Part shown: piece after piece, positions 44,323-52,061 of the stretch
Numbering within the stretch: the stretch's first letter is position 1
Layout of the letters: each line of letters opens with the position of its first letter
DNA from: Pseudomonadota bacterium
GTDB lineage: Bacteria; Pseudomonadota; Gammaproteobacteria; Burkholderiales; Burkholderiaceae_C
Direction: 5' to 3'
Length of the DNA stretch: 64,000 nt
Assembly (NCBI GenBank): GCA_018241265.1
Contig: JAFEEF010000008.1
Coordinates: 62,001 to 126,000, forward strand
Made by a program: the position numbers and the translations under genes
The notes under the pieces: model-generated
Databases searched by the model: none
What the model saw: the letters and a program-made list of their open reading frames with translations, nothing else
What the model was told of the DNA's origin: nothing

Positions 44323-45375
44323 TCAGGCCGCCGGCGCGAGCTGCAGCCCGGGCGTCGAGCGCATGATCGCCAGCTCGTCGTCGTTCATGTCGGCGCCGAT
44401 GTCGGCGAACAGCGGCGTGCTGAGGTAGCGTTCGCCGGTGTCGGGCAGCATGCACAGCACCGTCGAGCCGCGCGGCGCGTCCTTGCAGACTTCGAGCGCG
44501 CCGGCGAAGGTCGCGCCGGCGGTGATGCCGACGAAGATGCCTTCGCGTTGCGCCAGCGCGCGGCTGCAACGCATCGCGTCGGGCGGGGCGATCGTCAGCA
44601 CGCGGCTGATCGCGCCGCTGTCGACGGCGTCGCCGGTCAGCTTGGGCACGAAGTCGGGGCTCCAGCCCTGCAGCGGATGCGGCTTCCACGATGCGTTCGG
44701 CGCGGCCGGCGTGCCGTCGGCGCGGCGCTGCTGCACTGCGCCGCCGGTGAGCATCGGCGCATCGGCCGGCTCGCAGACGACGATCTTCGTGTCGGGCCGC
44801 TCCTGCGCGAGCACGCGCGCGACGCCTTTCAACGTGCCGCCGGTGCCGAAGCCGGTCACCCAGTAGTCGAGGCGCTCGCCGGCGAAATCCTTCAGGATCT
44901 CGCGCGCGGTGGTGCGCGAGTGCACGTCGGCATTGGCTTCGTTCTCGAACTGGCGCGTCATGAACCAGCCGTGCGCCTCGGCGAGCTCGGCCGCCTTCTG
45001 CACCATGCCGAGGCCGCGGCCAGCCGCCGGCGTCAGCACGACGCGCGCGCCGAGAAAGCGCATCAGCTTGCGGCGCTCGACGCTGAAGGTCTCGGCCATC
45101 GTCACGACGAGCGGATAGCCCTTGGCCGCGCACACCATCGCCAGGCCGATGCCGGTGTTGCCGCTCGTCGCCTCGATCACGGTCTGGCCGGGCTTCAGCA
45201 GGCCGCGCTGCTCGGCGTCTTCGATCACGCCGAGGGCGAGCCGGTCCTTGACCGAGCCGAGCGGGTTGAAGGCCTCCACCTTCGCGTAGAGCTCGATGCC
45301 GTCGGGGGCGAGGTGGTTGATGCGCACGACCGGCGTGTTGCCGATGGTGCCGAGGATGCTGGCGTGGCGGGTCAT
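44323..45375 (-). CDS. Cysteine synthase family protein (CysK-like) with extra segment
   Basis: A 350-residue fold type II PLP enzyme. Lys43 in NPLGSVKDR binds PLP, TSGNTG (70-75) binds the substrate carboxylate, and GTGGTLKG holds the phosphate. It is longer than typical O-acetylserine sulfhydrylases (about 310-320). The surplus is a segment around residues 215-250 (VQQRRADGTPAAPNASWKP) in place of a short loop before HPLQGWSPDFVPK. It should make cysteine from O-acetylserine and sulfide; the insertion could modify substrate or partner binding. The start at 45375 leaves the family N-terminus MTRHASILGTIGNTPVVR. Confidence 0.88.
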   Translation of the reverse strand: MTRHASILGTIGNTPVVRINHLAPDGIELYAKVEAFNPLGSVKDRLALGVIEDAEQRGLLKPGQTVIEATSGNTGIGLAMVCAAKGYPLVVTMAETFSVERRKLMRFLGARVVLTPAAGRGLGMVQKAAELAEAHGWFMTRQFENEANADVHSRTTAREILKDFAGERLDYWVTGFGTGGTLKGVARVLAQERPDTKIVVCEPADAPMLTGGAVQQRRADGTPAAPNASWKPHPLQGWSPDFVPKLTGDAVDSGAISRVLTIAPPDAMRCSRALAQREGIFVGITAGATFAGALEVCKDAPRGSTVLCMLPDTGERYLSTPLFADIGADMNDDELAIMRSTPGLQLAPAA

Positions 45376-45497
45376 GGTGTGCTCCGTGCAGAGGATCGCC
45401 GGACTCTGGCCCTGCGCCGGACGGCCGTCAATCACGCACGACTCCCTAGGAGCGGCCGTAGCATGGGGGCATACGCATCGTCGACCCGTCAAGCGCC

Positions 45498-45773
45498 ATG
45501 TGCCGCAACATCAAGACGCTCTTCAACTTCGAGCCGCCCGCCACCGAGCTCGAGATCCGCGACGCCGCGCTGCAGTTCGTGCGCAAGCTGTCCGGCTTCA
45601 CGGTGCCGTCGAAGGCCAACGAGGCGGCATTCGAGCGTGCGGTGGAGGAGGTCGCGGCGTCGGCGCGCGCCATGATAGGCGCGCTCGTCACCAACGCCGA
45701 GCCGCGCAACCGCGAGGTCGAAGCAGAGAAAGCGAAGGCACGTTCGCTGGCCCGCTTCGGTACCCAGGCGTAG
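45498..45773 (+). CDS. DUF2277 family protein
   Basis: A 91-residue protein that begins MCRNIKTLFNFEPPAT and continues EEIRDAALQFVRKLSGF-like sequence (here ELEIRDAALQFVRKLSG), a pattern typical of DUF2277. The function is unknown. The gene ends six bases before the inverted repeats upstream of the acetoin operon, so those repeats are not part of its coding region. Confidence 0.88.
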   Translation: MCRNIKTLFNFEPPATELEIRDAALQFVRKLSGFTVPSKANEAAFERAVEEVAASARAMIGALVTNAEPRNREVEAEKAKARSLARFGTQA

Positions 45774-45779
45774 CCGGCG

Positions 45780-45817
45780 GTGTCACACCGCATGCGACAC
45801 CTGTCGCACTGTGACAG
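45780..45817 (+). promoter_or_regulatory. Inverted repeats, candidate enhancer (AcoR-type) sites
   Basis: Two adjacent inverted repeats are present: GTGTC-N11-GACAC (45780-45800) and CTGTC-N7-GACAG (45801-45817). They share the half-site TGTC/GACA and lie about 107-144 bases upstream of the start point expected from the sigma-54 promoter, the usual distance for a bacterial enhancer-binding protein. AcoR is the known activator of sigma-54-dependent acetoin operons in Cupriavidus; assignment to AcoR is inference because no such gene is in the window. Confidence 0.55.
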
Positions 45818-45897
45818 CGGCGAAGCCCGGACTAACCCGAGGACGCTGCCGCGGTTGCCCAGGGCATGGCCCCGCCGCTCGCATGGCCCGACCCGAC

Positions 45898-45912
45898 TGG
45901 CACACCGGTTGC
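45898..45912 (+). promoter_or_regulatory. Sigma-54 (-24/-12) promoter of the acoX operon
   Basis: TGGCACACCGGTTGC has the invariant GG (45899-45900) and GC (45911-45912) separated by exactly 10 bases and matches the consensus TGGCAC-N5-TTGC fully. The predicted transcription start is near 45924, only two bases before the GTG start of acoX. Confidence 0.82.
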
Positions 45913-45925
45913 GCTATAGGCTGCC

Positions 45926-46966
45926 GTGTCACAGCCCACCCTCGGCATCATCGCCAACCCGGTTTCCGCACGCGACATCCGCCGTGTCGTCGCGAATGCC
46001 GGCAACCTGCAGATCACCGATCGGGTGAACATCGTGCTGCGCGTGCTGCAGGCCGCGCATGCGGCCGGCGTCGCGCGGGCGCTCGTGATGCCCGATCGCG
46101 GCGGCATCCGCGCGTTGCTCGAGCGCCATCTGAAGCGCGGCGAGCCGGGGCTGCCGGCGGTCGAATTCGTCGACATGGAGCCGGTTTCGACGGTCGACGA
46201 CACCTACGCGGCGACGCGCCTGTTGCAGCGCGCCGGCGTGGCCGCGATCGTCGTGCTCGGCGGCGACGGCACGCACCGCGCGGTCGTGCGCGAGCTGGTC
46301 GCCGAAGGCGTCGCCGCGGCCTTGCCGATCGCGGGCCTGTCGACCGGCACGAACAACGCCTTTCCCGAGATGCGCGAGCCGACGATCACCGGCCTCGCAG
46401 CCGGGCTCTATGCCAGCGGCCGCATCGCGCCGGACGAAGCGCTCGTCGCGAACAAGCTGATCGAGGTCCGCATCGACGGCGGCAAGGCCGGGCCGCGGCG
46501 CGACATCGCGATCGTCGATGCCGTCGTCACGCACGACCGCACCGTCGGCGCGCGGGCGCTGTGGAAGACCGAAACGCTGTCGGCCGCCTACCTCGCGTTC
46601 GCCGAGGCCGAAGCGATCGGGCTGTCGGCTATCGGCGGCCTGCTGCAGCCGGTCGGCCGCCGCGAGGCCGGCGGCCTGGCGATCCAGCTTGCGGCCGATG
46701 CGCGCCATGCGCTGCTGACCTTGAACGCGCCGATCGCGCCCGGGATGATCAAGCCGGTGCCGATCGCGAGCTGGCAGCGCATGGTCGCCGACGAGTCGCT
46801 GCCGATCGCCGCGAGGGCCGGGACGGTGGCGCTCGACGGCGAGCGCGAGCTGGGCTTCGATGCGAACGAGCAGGTCATGATGACCTTGCGCGAGCGCGCT
46901 TTCCGGACCGTCGACGTCGCACGCTGCATGGCCGCGGCGGCGCGCGACGGGCTATTGCGGTCCTAA
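45926..46966 (+). CDS. acoX: AcoX, acetoin catabolism protein (ATP-NAD kinase fold)
   Basis: The 346-residue protein has the N-terminus LGIIANPVSARDIRR and the diacylglycerol/NAD-kinase motif GGDGT (112-116), then AGLSTGTNNAFPEMREPTITG, all typical of AcoX. It precedes acoA, acoB and acoC as in Cupriavidus necator. Its biochemical role is not firmly established; the kinase fold implies a nucleotide-dependent reaction on a cofactor or metabolite. The GTG at 45926 has no Shine-Dalgarno and lies almost at the expected transcript start, so translation may be leaderless. It is the first gene of the operon. Confidence 0.88.
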   Translation: MSQPTLGIIANPVSARDIRRVVANAGNLQITDRVNIVLRVLQAAHAAGVARALVMPDRGGIRALLERHLKRGEPGLPAVEFVDMEPVSTVDDTYAATRLLQRAGVAAIVVLGGDGTHRAVVRELVAEGVAAALPIAGLSTGTNNAFPEMREPTITGLAAGLYASGRIAPDEALVANKLIEVRIDGGKAGPRRDIAIVDAVVTHDRTVGARALWKTETLSAAYLAFAEAEAIGLSAIGGLLQPVGRREAGGLAIQLAADARHALLTLNAPIAPGMIKPVPIASWQRMVADESLPIAARAGTVALDGERELGFDANEQVMMTLRERAFRTVDVARCMAAAARDGLLRS

Positions 46967-47002
46967 CCAGGTCTTTCCAACCCTGACTCGAGGAGACACG
47001 CC

Positions 47003-47986
47003 ATGTCAGGCAACCCGTTCCCGCAATCCAGGGAGCAACTGCTCCAGGCCTATCGCACGATGCGCACGATCCGCGAGTTCGAGGAGCGCCTGCACATCGA
47101 CTTCGGCCGCGGCGACATCCCCGGCTTCGTGCACCTGTATGCGGGCGAGGAGGCCGCCGGCACCGGAATCATGATGCACCTGGGCGACGGCGATCGCATC
47201 GCGTCGACGCACCGCGGCCATGGCCACTGCATCGCCAAGGGCGTCGACGTCGTGGCGATGATGAAGGAGATCTACGGCAAGAAGGGCGGCGCCTGCGAAG
47301 GCAAGGGCGGCTCGATGCACATCGCCGACCTCGACAAGGGGATGATGGGCGCCAACGGCATCCTCGGCGCGGGCGCGCCGCTGGCGTGCGGCGCGGCGCT
47401 CGCGGCCAAGTTCCGCGGCAAGGGCGAGGTCGCGATCAGCTTCGTCGGCGACGGCGCGAGCAACCAGGGCACCTTCCTCGAGAGCCTGAACCTCGCGGCG
47501 GTGTGGAACCTGCCGGCGATCTTCGTCGTCGAGAACAACGGCTATGCCGAGAGCACGTCGCGCGACTACGGCACCGCGGTCGACAGCTACGTGGACCGTG
47601 CGTCCGGCTTCGGGCTGCCGGGCGTGACGGTCGACGGCACCGACTTCTTCGCCGTGCACGAGGCGGCCGGCGAGATCATCCAGCGCGCCCGCAAGGGCGG
47701 CGGGCCGGCCTTGCTCGAATGCAAGATGGTGCGCTTCTACGGCCACTTCGAGGGCGATGCGCAGACCTACCGCGGGGCCGGCGAGCTCGACCACATCCGC
47801 GCGAACCAGGACTGCATCAAGCGCTTCATCGCCGCGGTCACCGATGCCGGCGTCGTCAAGGCCGACGAGCTGAAGGCGATCGACGACGACGTGCTCGGGT
47901 TGATCGAGCGCGCGGTCATCGCGGCCAAGGCGGCCCCGCTGCCGACCGCGGCCGATCTCGCCACCGACGTCTACGTCGCCTACTGA
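47003..47986 (+). CDS. acoA: Acetoin dehydrogenase E1 component, alpha subunit
   Basis: A 327-residue TPP-dependent E1 alpha subunit. The thiamine diphosphate motif GDG (149-151) to NN (178-179) is complete, and HLYAGEEAAGTG, STHRGHGHCIAKG, EGKGGSMH and GAPLACGAALA follow the AcoA pattern. GGAGACACGCC precedes the ATG. With AcoB it forms the heterotetramer that cleaves acetoin and passes the acetyl group to lipoyl-AcoC. It is 36 bases after acoX and 11 before acoB. Confidence 0.93.
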   Translation: MSGNPFPQSREQLLQAYRTMRTIREFEERLHIDFGRGDIPGFVHLYAGEEAAGTGIMMHLGDGDRIASTHRGHGHCIAKGVDVVAMMKEIYGKKGGACEGKGGSMHIADLDKGMMGANGILGAGAPLACGAALAAKFRGKGEVAISFVGDGASNQGTFLESLNLAAVWNLPAIFVVENNGYAESTSRDYGTAVDSYVDRASGFGLPGVTVDGTDFFAVHEAAGEIIQRARKGGGPALLECKMVRFYGHFEGDAQTYRGAGELDHIRANQDCIKRFIAAVTDAGVVKADELKAIDDDVLGLIERAVIAAKAAPLPTAADLATDVYVAY

Positions 47987-47997
47987 AGGAGCCCGAC

Positions 47998-49014
47998 ATG
48001 GCACGCAAGATCAGCATGAAGCAGGCGATCAACGAGGCGCTCGACCAGGAGATGGCGCGCGACCCGTCGGTCATCGTGATGGGCGAGGACATCGTCGGCG
48101 GCGCCGGCGGCGACGGCGAGCGCGACGCCTGGGGCGGCGTGCTCGGCGTCACGAAGGGCCTGTATGCGAAGTACGGCGACCGGCTGCTCGACACGCCGCT
48201 CTCCGAGTCGGCCTACGTCGGCGCGGCGATCGGCGCGGCCGCCTGCGGCATGCGCCCGGTCGCCGAGTTGATGTTCATCGACTTCATGGGGGTGTGCTTC
48301 GACCAGATCTTCAACCAGGCGGCGAAGTTCAAGTACATGTTCGGCGGCAAGGCCGAGACGCCGGTCGTGATCCGCGCGATGGTCGGCGCGGGCTTTCGCG
48401 CCGCCGCACAGCACTCGCAGATGCTGACGCCGCTGTTCACGCACATCCCCGGGCTGAAGGTGGTGTGCCCGAGCACGCCCTACGACACCAAGGGCCTGCT
48501 CATCCAGAGCATCCGCGACAACGATCCGGTGATCTTCTGCGAGCACAAGAACCTGTACGGCTTCGAAGGCGAGGTGCCCGAGGCGAGCTATGCGATCCCG
48601 TTCGGCGAAGCCAACGTCGTGCGCGACGGCAAGCAGGTGTCGATCGTGACCTACGGCCTCATGGTCCATCGCGCGCTCGACGCCGCGGCAGCGCTCGCGA
48701 AGGAGGGCGTCGATGTCGAGGTCGTCGACCTGCGCACCTTGAGCCCGCTCGACATCGATACCGTGATCGAGAGCGTCGAGAAGACCGGCCGCCTGGTCTG
48801 CGTCGACGAAGCCAACCCGCGCTGCAGCATCGCCGCCGACATCTCGGCGCAGGTCGCGCAGCACGCGTTCGGTGCGTTGAAGGGCCCGATCGAGATGGTG
48901 ACGCCGCCGCACGCGCCGGTGCCGTTCTCGCCGGTGCTCGAAGACCTCTACATCCCGAGCGCGCAACAGATCGCGGCTGCGGTGAAGCGGACGCTCGGCG
49001 GGAGCAAGCACTGA
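47998..49014 (+). CDS. acoB: Acetoin dehydrogenase E1 component, beta subunit
   Basis: The 338-residue protein is an E1 beta subunit: MKQAINEALDQEMARDPSVIVMGEDI at the N-terminus, DTPLSESAYVGAAIGAAACGMRPVAE, EHKNLYGFEGEVPE, then the transketolase C-terminal domain (VSIVTYGLMVHRALDAA, VVDLRTLSPLDIDTV). It pairs with AcoA for TPP-dependent decarboxylation or cleavage. AAGGAG precedes the ATG. Its TGA shares a base with the acoC start (TGATG), giving coupled expression. Confidence 0.93.
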   Translation: MARKISMKQAINEALDQEMARDPSVIVMGEDIVGGAGGDGERDAWGGVLGVTKGLYAKYGDRLLDTPLSESAYVGAAIGAAACGMRPVAELMFIDFMGVCFDQIFNQAAKFKYMFGGKAETPVVIRAMVGAGFRAAAQHSQMLTPLFTHIPGLKVVCPSTPYDTKGLLIQSIRDNDPVIFCEHKNLYGFEGEVPEASYAIPFGEANVVRDGKQVSIVTYGLMVHRALDAAAALAKEGVDVEVVDLRTLSPLDIDTVIESVEKTGRLVCVDEANPRCSIAADISAQVAQHAFGALKGPIEMVTPPHAPVPFSPVLEDLYIPSAQQIAAAVKRTLGGSKH

Positions 49015-50123
49015 TGAGCATCACGCCGTTGATCATGCCCAAGTGGGGCCTGGAGATGCGCGAGGGCACGGTCGCCGGCTGGCTGGTCGACGAGGGCGCG
49101 CGCATCGCGGTCGGCACGCCGGTCATCGACGTCGAGACCGACAAGATCTCGAACGTCGTCGAGGCGCCCGACCCGGGCCTCTTGCGCCGCAAGATCGCCA
49201 AGGACGGCGAGGTGCTGCCGGTGAAGGCGCTGCTCGGCGTGCTGGCCGAGGCCGACGTCAGCGATGCCGACATCGATGCCTACGTCGCCGCCTACGAGGT
49301 GCCCGCGGCCGGCGACGACGACGGCGACGCCGGGCCGGCGTACTCGTACGAGGAGGTCGACGGCATCCGCGTGCGCTATGCGCGGCGCGGGCCGGACCGC
49401 GGCGTGCCGGTGCTGTTCCTGCACGGCTACGGCGGCGACCTCGGCAACTGGCTGTTCAACCTCGATGCGATCGCCGAGGCCGCACCGGTGATCGCGCTCG
49501 ACCTGCCTGGCCACGGCGAGTCGACGCCGAAGCTGCCGGGCACGTCGCTCGCGAGCCTGGCGGGCTTCGTCGCGGCGTTGCTCGATCGGCTCGACGTCGG
49601 GCGCGTGCACGTCGTCGGCCATTCGATGGGCGGCGCGATCGGTGCGCAGCTCGCGCTCGACCATCCGCAGCGTGTCGCGTCGCTGACCCTGGTCTGCAGC
49701 GCCGGCCTGGGCGACGAGATCAACGGCGGCTACACCAGCGGCTTCGCGAGCGCGGCGTCGCGGCGCGAGCTGAAGCCGGTCGTCGAGCAGCTGTTCGCCG
49801 ATCCGGCGCTGGTGAGCCGGCAACTGCTCGACGACCTGCTGAAGTACAAGCGGCTCGATGGCGTCGGCGAACTGCTCGGCACGCTGGGCGGCGCGTTGTT
49901 CGCGAACGGGCATCAGGCCGAGACGCCGGTCGCGAAGGTCAAGGGCGTCCCGATGCTCGTCGTCTGGGGCGCCGAGGATCGGATCATTCCGGCGGCGCAT
50001 GCGAAGAACGCGCCGGCCGGCGCGCAGGTCGAGGTATTGGCCGGCGCCGGGCACATGGTGATGCTGGAGAAGGCCAGCGAGTTCAACGCGCTCGTGAAGC
50101 GCTTCGTCGCTGGTGCATCATGA
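49014..50123 (+). CDS. acoC: Acetoin dehydrogenase E2 (dihydrolipoyl acetyltransferase, alpha/beta-hydrolase type)
   Basis: The 369-residue E2 has a single N-terminal lipoyl domain (1-80) with Lys44 in ETDKISN, a short acidic Asp/Gly linker around residue 100, and an alpha/beta-hydrolase domain (115-369) with Ser204 in GHSMGGA, Asp in WGAEDRII and His in GAGHMVML. This is the AcoC architecture, unlike the catalytic domain of pyruvate dehydrogenase E2. There is no E3 (acoL) gene in the cluster, so dihydrolipoamide dehydrogenase must come from elsewhere. Confidence 0.93.
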   Translation: MSITPLIMPKWGLEMREGTVAGWLVDEGARIAVGTPVIDVETDKISNVVEAPDPGLLRRKIAKDGEVLPVKALLGVLAEADVSDADIDAYVAAYEVPAAGDDDGDAGPAYSYEEVDGIRVRYARRGPDRGVPVLFLHGYGGDLGNWLFNLDAIAEAAPVIALDLPGHGESTPKLPGTSLASLAGFVAALLDRLDVGRVHVVGHSMGGAIGAQLALDHPQRVASLTLVCSAGLGDEINGGYTSGFASAASRRELKPVVEQLFADPALVSRQLLDDLLKYKRLDGVGELLGTLGGALFANGHQAETPVAKVKGVPMLVVWGAEDRIIPAAHAKNAPAGAQVEVLAGAGHMVMLEKASEFNALVKRFVAGAS

Positions 50124-50127
50124 GGGA

Positions 50128-50886
50128 ATGAGTCTTCCGACCTTCGGCTTCGTCACCGTCCATCGCCGGCCGTTCGCGGACGGCATTGCGCGCGAGGCCG
50201 ACTGGATGGCGACGAGCGCGGCGACCGGGCGCGCCGTCGCCCATCTGTGGCAAGGCGTGCCGGGCTTCATCGTGCCGCGGCGCTACACCTTGCTGCCGGC
50301 CTGGCCGAGCCGGCCGGCGGACGTCGCGGTGCAGGTGCGCGCGTCGGGCGGCGGCCTCGTGCCGCAGGGGCCGGGCCTGTGGAACCTGAGCCTCGCCTGG
50401 CCGGTGAAGAGCGCGATGCCCGACGGCATCGAGGCGATCTACACCGGGATGTGCGAGCAACTCGCGGCGGCCTTCGCGCGGCTCGGCCTCGCGTCGTCGA
50501 CGCAGGCGGTCGAAGGCTCGTTCTGCGACGGCAAGTACAACCTCGCGGTCGGCGGCCGCAAGCTCGTCGGCACCGCGCAGGCGTGGCGGCGCGTCGAAGG
50601 CAGGCCGGTCGTGATGGCGCACGCGGTGATCGTCGTCGGCGCCGATCCGCAGGCGATCACCGACGCCTGCAACGGCTACGAGACGGCGCTGTCTACCGCG
50701 ACGCGCTACCGCGCCGAGGCGCTCACCAGCATCGCGCGCGAGGTGACGGGTGCCACCGACATCGAGGCCCGCACGCTGACCGTGCTGGCCGAACAGTTCG
50801 CGCGTGCGATCCCGCCGCGCATCTTCATGGAGAGGCAAGAACATGGTCCTGCTCGAGTTCGCGATGGCCCCGCTGGGCCAGGGTGA
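50128..50886 (+). CDS. Lipoate-protein ligase family protein
   Basis: Starting at ATG 50128, four bases after acoC, the frame gives 252 residues of the BPL/LplA catalytic fold: PGFIVPRRYTLLPAWP, SGGGLVPQGPGLWNLSLAW (the substrate-binding RRxxGGGxVxHxxGxxN-like region in modified form) and CDGKYNLAVGGRKLVGTAQ, where the lysine contacting lipoyl-AMP is expected. Its place directly after the lipoyl-bearing E2 gene suggests that it attaches lipoate to AcoC. Its last 44 bases overlap the next gene in another frame. Confidence 0.85.
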   Translation: MSLPTFGFVTVHRRPFADGIAREADWMATSAATGRAVAHLWQGVPGFIVPRRYTLLPAWPSRPADVAVQVRASGGGLVPQGPGLWNLSLAWPVKSAMPDGIEAIYTGMCEQLAAAFARLGLASSTQAVEGSFCDGKYNLAVGGRKLVGTAQAWRRVEGRPVVMAHAVIVVGADPQAITDACNGYETALSTATRYRAEALTSIAREVTGATDIEARTLTVLAEQFARAIPPRIFMERQEHGPARVRDGPAGPG

Positions 50887-51151
50887 GAGCGTCAGCGCGC
50901 ACGTCGCGCGCATCCTCGACGTGATCGACCGTTCGGGCGTGCCCTACCAGCTGACGCCGATGGGCACGATCCTCGAAGGCGAATGGGACCAGGTGATGGG
51001 CGTCGTCACCGACTGCTTCCGCACGCTCGAAGCCGACTGCCCGCGCATCAGCACGAGCATCAAGATCGACTACCGCGCCGGGCCGGCAGGGCGGCTGGAG
51101 GGGAAGACGGCCAAGGTCGAGGAGAGGCTGGGGCGGAAGCTGCGCACCTGA
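50843..51151 (+). CDS. Thiamine-binding protein, MTH1187/YqgV family (UPF0045)
   Basis: ATG 50843 follows GAGAGGCAAGAAC and gives 102 residues: VLLEFAMAPLGQGESVSAHVARILDVIDRSG, TPMGTILEGEWDQV, and ISTSIKIDYRAG. These match the MTH1187/YqgV family, whose members bind thiamine in a ferredoxin-like tetramer. At the end of an operon for a TPP-dependent acetoin dehydrogenase it could buffer or deliver thiamine; that link is inferred from position. Confidence 0.85.
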   Translation: MVLLEFAMAPLGQGESVSAHVARILDVIDRSGVPYQLTPMGTILEGEWDQVMGVVTDCFRTLEADCPRISTSIKIDYRAGPAGRLEGKTAKVEERLGRKLRT

Positions 51152-51192
51152 GTGCTCTCGCTGGAGCCACTGTCCGCTGTGTGTGCTTTGGG

Positions 51193-51549
51193 GGCAGCAG
51201 CCCGCCGGGAATTCGCCCCGGCAGGCGAGTCACTTTCTTCTGCTGGCCCAGAAGAAAGTAACCAAAGAAGAGGGCCCAACACCAGCCATCAGAGCGGTGG
51301 GTGTGGCTAGAGACCAGAGGCGGCTGCTGACGAATTAGTGCGAGTCGTTGCCCTTGATCGCTGCTCATCCCGTGGGGTTCGAGAGCGCTACGCGGGTGCG
51401 AGTCGTGCCCGTCCTTCAACAGCCGCCTCTGGTCTGTTGCCACGGGCAGCAGCCAGATGGCTGGTGTTCAGGCCCTTTGCTTTGCCTACTTTCATTTGGG
51501 CCAGCAAATGAAAGTAGGTCGGCTGCCGGCCGAGACCGGCGGGCTGCTG
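51193..51549. repeat. Nested long-palindrome intergenic repeat element
   Basis: Four inverted-repeat pairs are nested about one centre: 51193-51207/51535-51549 (15 bp, GCAGCAGCCCGCCGG), a local hairpin 51231-51258 opposite a local hairpin 51484-51517, 51277-51289/51455-51467 (13 bp) and 51311-51325/51419-51433 (15 bp). The two side hairpins have stems ACTTTCTTCT/AGAAGAAAGT and CCTACTTTCATTT/AAATGAAAGTAGG. In the centre GCGAGTCGTTGCCC and GCGAGTCGTGCCC form a direct repeat. The left hairpin followed by AACCAAAGAAG resembles a repeat I recall from other Burkholderiales and Xanthomonas intergenic regions. Nothing here is coding. It may act as a strong transcript end for the aco operon. Confidence 0.75.
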
Positions 51550-51641
51550 CGCACTGCAGCAGGTAGCGACAAAGCACTCCAGCACCGACGTTTCGGACGT
51601 CGGCTAGAGTTCGCCTCGAGCCGCTCGCATCAGGAGACCGC

Positions 51642-52061
51642 ATGCGCACCGTCCCTCTCGTCGTCGCTGCCCTGGCGCTCGCTGCGCCGGCGCTCGCCTC
51701 GGCCTACTGCTTCTCGATCTACGACAACCAGAACCGCCTGACCTACCAGTCGCAGACGCCGCCGATCGACCTGTCGATGCCGATCAGCCAGGGCATGGCG
51801 CAGCGCTTCCCGGGCCAGCATCTGGTGATGGGCAACGATGCGTCGCAGTGCGTCGAGGTCGACGGCACGAGTCCGGACATCAGCCGGCTGTCGACGTCGC
51901 TCCAGCCATCGGCCGATGCGCTGGTGCGTGTGCTGCAACGGATACCGGGCCGCAGCGGCGACAGTGCCGCCAGCGACGGCGACTACGTCGGCGCGTCGCC
52001 GGTGCCGCGCGCGCCCGGCACGCGGGTACCCGCGCGGACCTTGCCGGCGACGCGGCGCTAG
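51642..52061 (+). CDS. Small secreted protein of unknown function
   Basis: A 139-residue frame with CAGGAGACCGC before the ATG and a clear Sec signal (MRTVPLVVAALALAAPALASA). The mature part YCFSIYDNQNRLTYQSQTPPIDLSMP is followed by a region with one more Cys (SQCVEV), which could pair with the first in the periplasm, and a low-complexity Arg/Pro-rich tail. No family recognised. The stop region overlaps the convergent HDOD gene by four bases. Confidence 0.72.
   Translation: MRTVPLVVAALALAAPALASAYCFSIYDNQNRLTYQSQTPPIDLSMPISQGMAQRFPGQHLVMGNDASQCVEVDGTSPDISRLSTSLQPSADALVRVLQRIPGRSGDSAASDGDYVGASPVPRAPGTRVPARTLPATRR

Noticed and set aside
51388..51741. Several short frames within and beside the palindromic element at 51193-51549
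   Set aside because: They arise from the repeat itself, on both strands, without start signals or family resemblance.
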